Assembly: GCA_005281725.1 (NCBI GenBank)
Contig: SSBO01000001.1
Location: forward strand, 6,928,399-6,992,398
Direction of reading: 5' to 3'
DNA: 64,000 bases
Source of the DNA: Wuchereria bancrofti
Taxonomy: Eukaryota; Nematoda; Chromadorea; Rhabditida; Onchocercidae
The notes beneath the pieces are model-generated. The model was not told the DNA's origin, did no database searches, and worked only from the letters and a program-made list of their open reading frames with translations. Positions 62,801 to 64,000 of this stretch are shown piece by piece. Position 1 is the first letter of the stretch. Every line of letters starts with the position of its first letter. Position numbers and translations under genes: made by a program.

Positions 62801-63436
62801 AATTTTGAGGACTGTTTGGTGGTTTTTTCCTGAATATACGACATTACCAGAATTTTTAGGAAGTTTATATTTTTAAAAGATCATAAATTATGGAAATGAA
62901 AGCAATGAAAAATGCAGTGAATTTTTTTTTTTCAAAAGGAGCTAATATTATTTCAACCTAAAAATCATTTTTGGTTTTGTGATCAGTGAACTTCCAAGAA
63001 CTTTCTGCAACAGTACGACGCTTCGAACGGGACTATTTGCGATTTGATCTAGAAGCGAGCCGTTTAGATAATAATGCACAAATGGTTGGATATAGAGAAA
63101 TGATTAGAAATAAAGTAATGGAAGTGAAGAGTAGCTATCGTGAATGCAAGGTTCTCGTTCCTTTATTTTTCGTTTTATCTTTCGTTTTTTTTATTCAAAA
63201 TTTTATTCAAAAAAAAATTTATTCAAAATAGGATATTATGATATTGCAGTATAAGTATGATATTGCAGACTGGTCTCTGCAAAACGATGCGTTTCTTTGG
63301 CGAATTAGTAGATGAAGATATTGGTCCCGAGATTCCGGAAACATTTTTTGCCAGTATTGCCACTTTCTATCGTCAGCTTCAACGGGCCTGGATTGATGTA
63401 CATCTACATGGTATCCCAATGACCAACACTATTTGA
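56832..63436 (+). CDS. fozi-1: FOZI-1: two C2H2 zinc fingers plus divergent formin FH2 domain
   Basis: Ortholog of C. elegans FOZI-1, an unusual nuclear zinc-finger/FH2 protein known to control the left/right ASE neuron fate choice and M-lineage mesoderm fates. The 5' UTR exon begins at an acceptor at 56830-56831; ATG at 56986. Coding exons: 56986-57465, 58128-58313, 58949-59158, 59321-59445, 59544-59607, 60055-60289, 60538-60623, 60757-60849, 60947-61074, 61429-61573, 61859-61945, 62220-62372, 62488-62620, 62987-63150 and 63269-63436. All are in phase, giving about 818 aa (819 codons). The N-terminus is poly-Gln/Ser rich and ends in a basic KEKKR. Finger 1 is C169/C172/H184/H188; finger 2 is C197/C200/H214/H219. 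An AT-hook-like RGRGRP sits at 248-253. A Ser/Asn-rich linker runs to about 460. FH2 spans 463-818: ILANDHLKGTVFESF, ENEQFLLKLAKIDRIEEKL, LKKNRGFRALLRVVLVFMNF, ALERASRVNFQELSA. The exon 7 donor (GTTTAAG) was chosen by phase; exon 10 could start 18 bases earlier. Confidence 0.93.
58644..58720. repeat. Three tandem copies of a 23-30-bp unit in fozi-1 intron 2
   Basis: The phrase tagaaaatg-tctatg-tatttt recurs three times with small indels. It is intronic, with no sign of splicing involvement. Confidence 0.75.
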
Positions 63437-64000
63437 ATATTTGAACTAAGATGTCTCATAGTATATAATTTTACAAAACAAGTGTAATACACATTGCTTC
63501 AAGGTTATCAATTTCGCTTATAACTGATGGAAATTTTACAACAGCGGTGATATATATATATATTTTTTTTGGTCAATTCAAATTTTGTTTTCTTTGTAAG
63601 AAAAATATGATGCTTTATTGCTGCATGTTTGCAAAGTAGTGGAGTCACTACCTGCTACAAAACGGATTATATTTGATTCATCTTATTGGCATATTTTTCG
63701 GTTCCCAGGGATTCATTCTACCATTTCTAAACTAAGTGCAACCTTTGACATTTAGGACAAATTTTTTGGAGGATATAATTTCATTTACTTCTTGTATTAT
63801 TATCATTATTATTACTTATTAATATTATTATTACTACTATTATTATTATCATTATTATTATGCATGTTTTGACTTCGTACTTATACTTACCTCAAAGAAT
63901 AACAGTAAAAGAATTTTTTCTCAATTTCAAGCACTTTCAATAGGAAATTTATCATATCATTTGACTGTGGCACTGATTATCCTATCACAATTATCCTTGC
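63437..64000. other. 3' flank of fozi-1
   Basis: No coding exon seen. It contains a degenerate TTA/ATT trinucleotide tract at about 63796-63862. I did not find a canonical AATAAA within this flank, so the 3' UTR may extend past the window or use a variant signal. Confidence 0.4.

Noticed and set aside
1..64000. Bacterial (for example Wolbachia) insertion, CRISPR array or DNA transposon
   Set aside because: No intron-free bacterial-type gene runs, regularly spaced repeats, transposase frames or terminal inverted repeats were seen.
1..64000. tRNA, rRNA or known miRNA genes
   Set aside because: No cloverleaf boxes or familiar miRNA seeds were recognised by eye. A tRNAscan or Rfam run would be decisive, and absence here is not proof.

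Overview
This window looks like chromosomal DNA from a nematode, most likely a parasitic clade III (Spirurina or filarial-type) species. The DNA is very AT-rich. Genes are broken by many introns of about 100-1400 bp with GT..TTTCAG borders. Several first coding exons start just after a free-standing acceptor, as expected for spliced-leader trans-splicing. The recognisable proteins include nematode-typical ones: an Ascaris-type TIL protease inhibitor and a FOZI-1 zinc-finger/formin protein. I assembled the gene models by hand from splice-site phase and family resemblance. No search was run.

Left end, 0.4-11.7 kb, is gene-dense and entirely on the minus strand. In transcription order it carries SAMM50 (gop-3; 11.7-8.9 kb), ITPA/HAM1 (hap-1; 8.2-5.9 kb), an OS-9-type ER lectin (4.5-1.0 kb) and an unrecognised 120-residue protein (0.7-0.4 kb). 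The gop-3 then hap-1 order matches the C. elegans gro-1 operon, but gro-1 is missing between them. A 247-residue open frame of unknown family lies on the same strand inside intron 1 of hap-1. A decayed coding remnant on the plus strand sits between hap-1 and OS-9.

Middle, 12.8-28 kb: a complete five-exon plus-strand gene (292 aa, RRM-like C-terminus and possibly an Argonaute MID-like N-terminus) diverges from gop-3. It is followed by minus-strand genes: a small heat-shock protein, a 74-residue Cys-rich protein, a seven-exon C2H2 zinc-finger protein and a secreted three-exon TIL inhibitor.

From 28 to 56.8 kb is a gene-poor desert with simple repeats. It contains a direct duplication of about 2.6 kb (30.27-32.87 and 44.23-46.83 kb) that looks identical at every block compared. 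This is either a very recent duplication or an assembly artefact.

Right end, 56.8-63.4 kb: a complete fifteen-exon fozi-1 ortholog on the plus strand (about 818 aa; poly-Gln N-terminus, two C2H2 fingers, AT-hook-like motif, divergent FH2 domain). The desert upstream is the natural place for its regulatory DNA, as expected for a developmental transcription factor.
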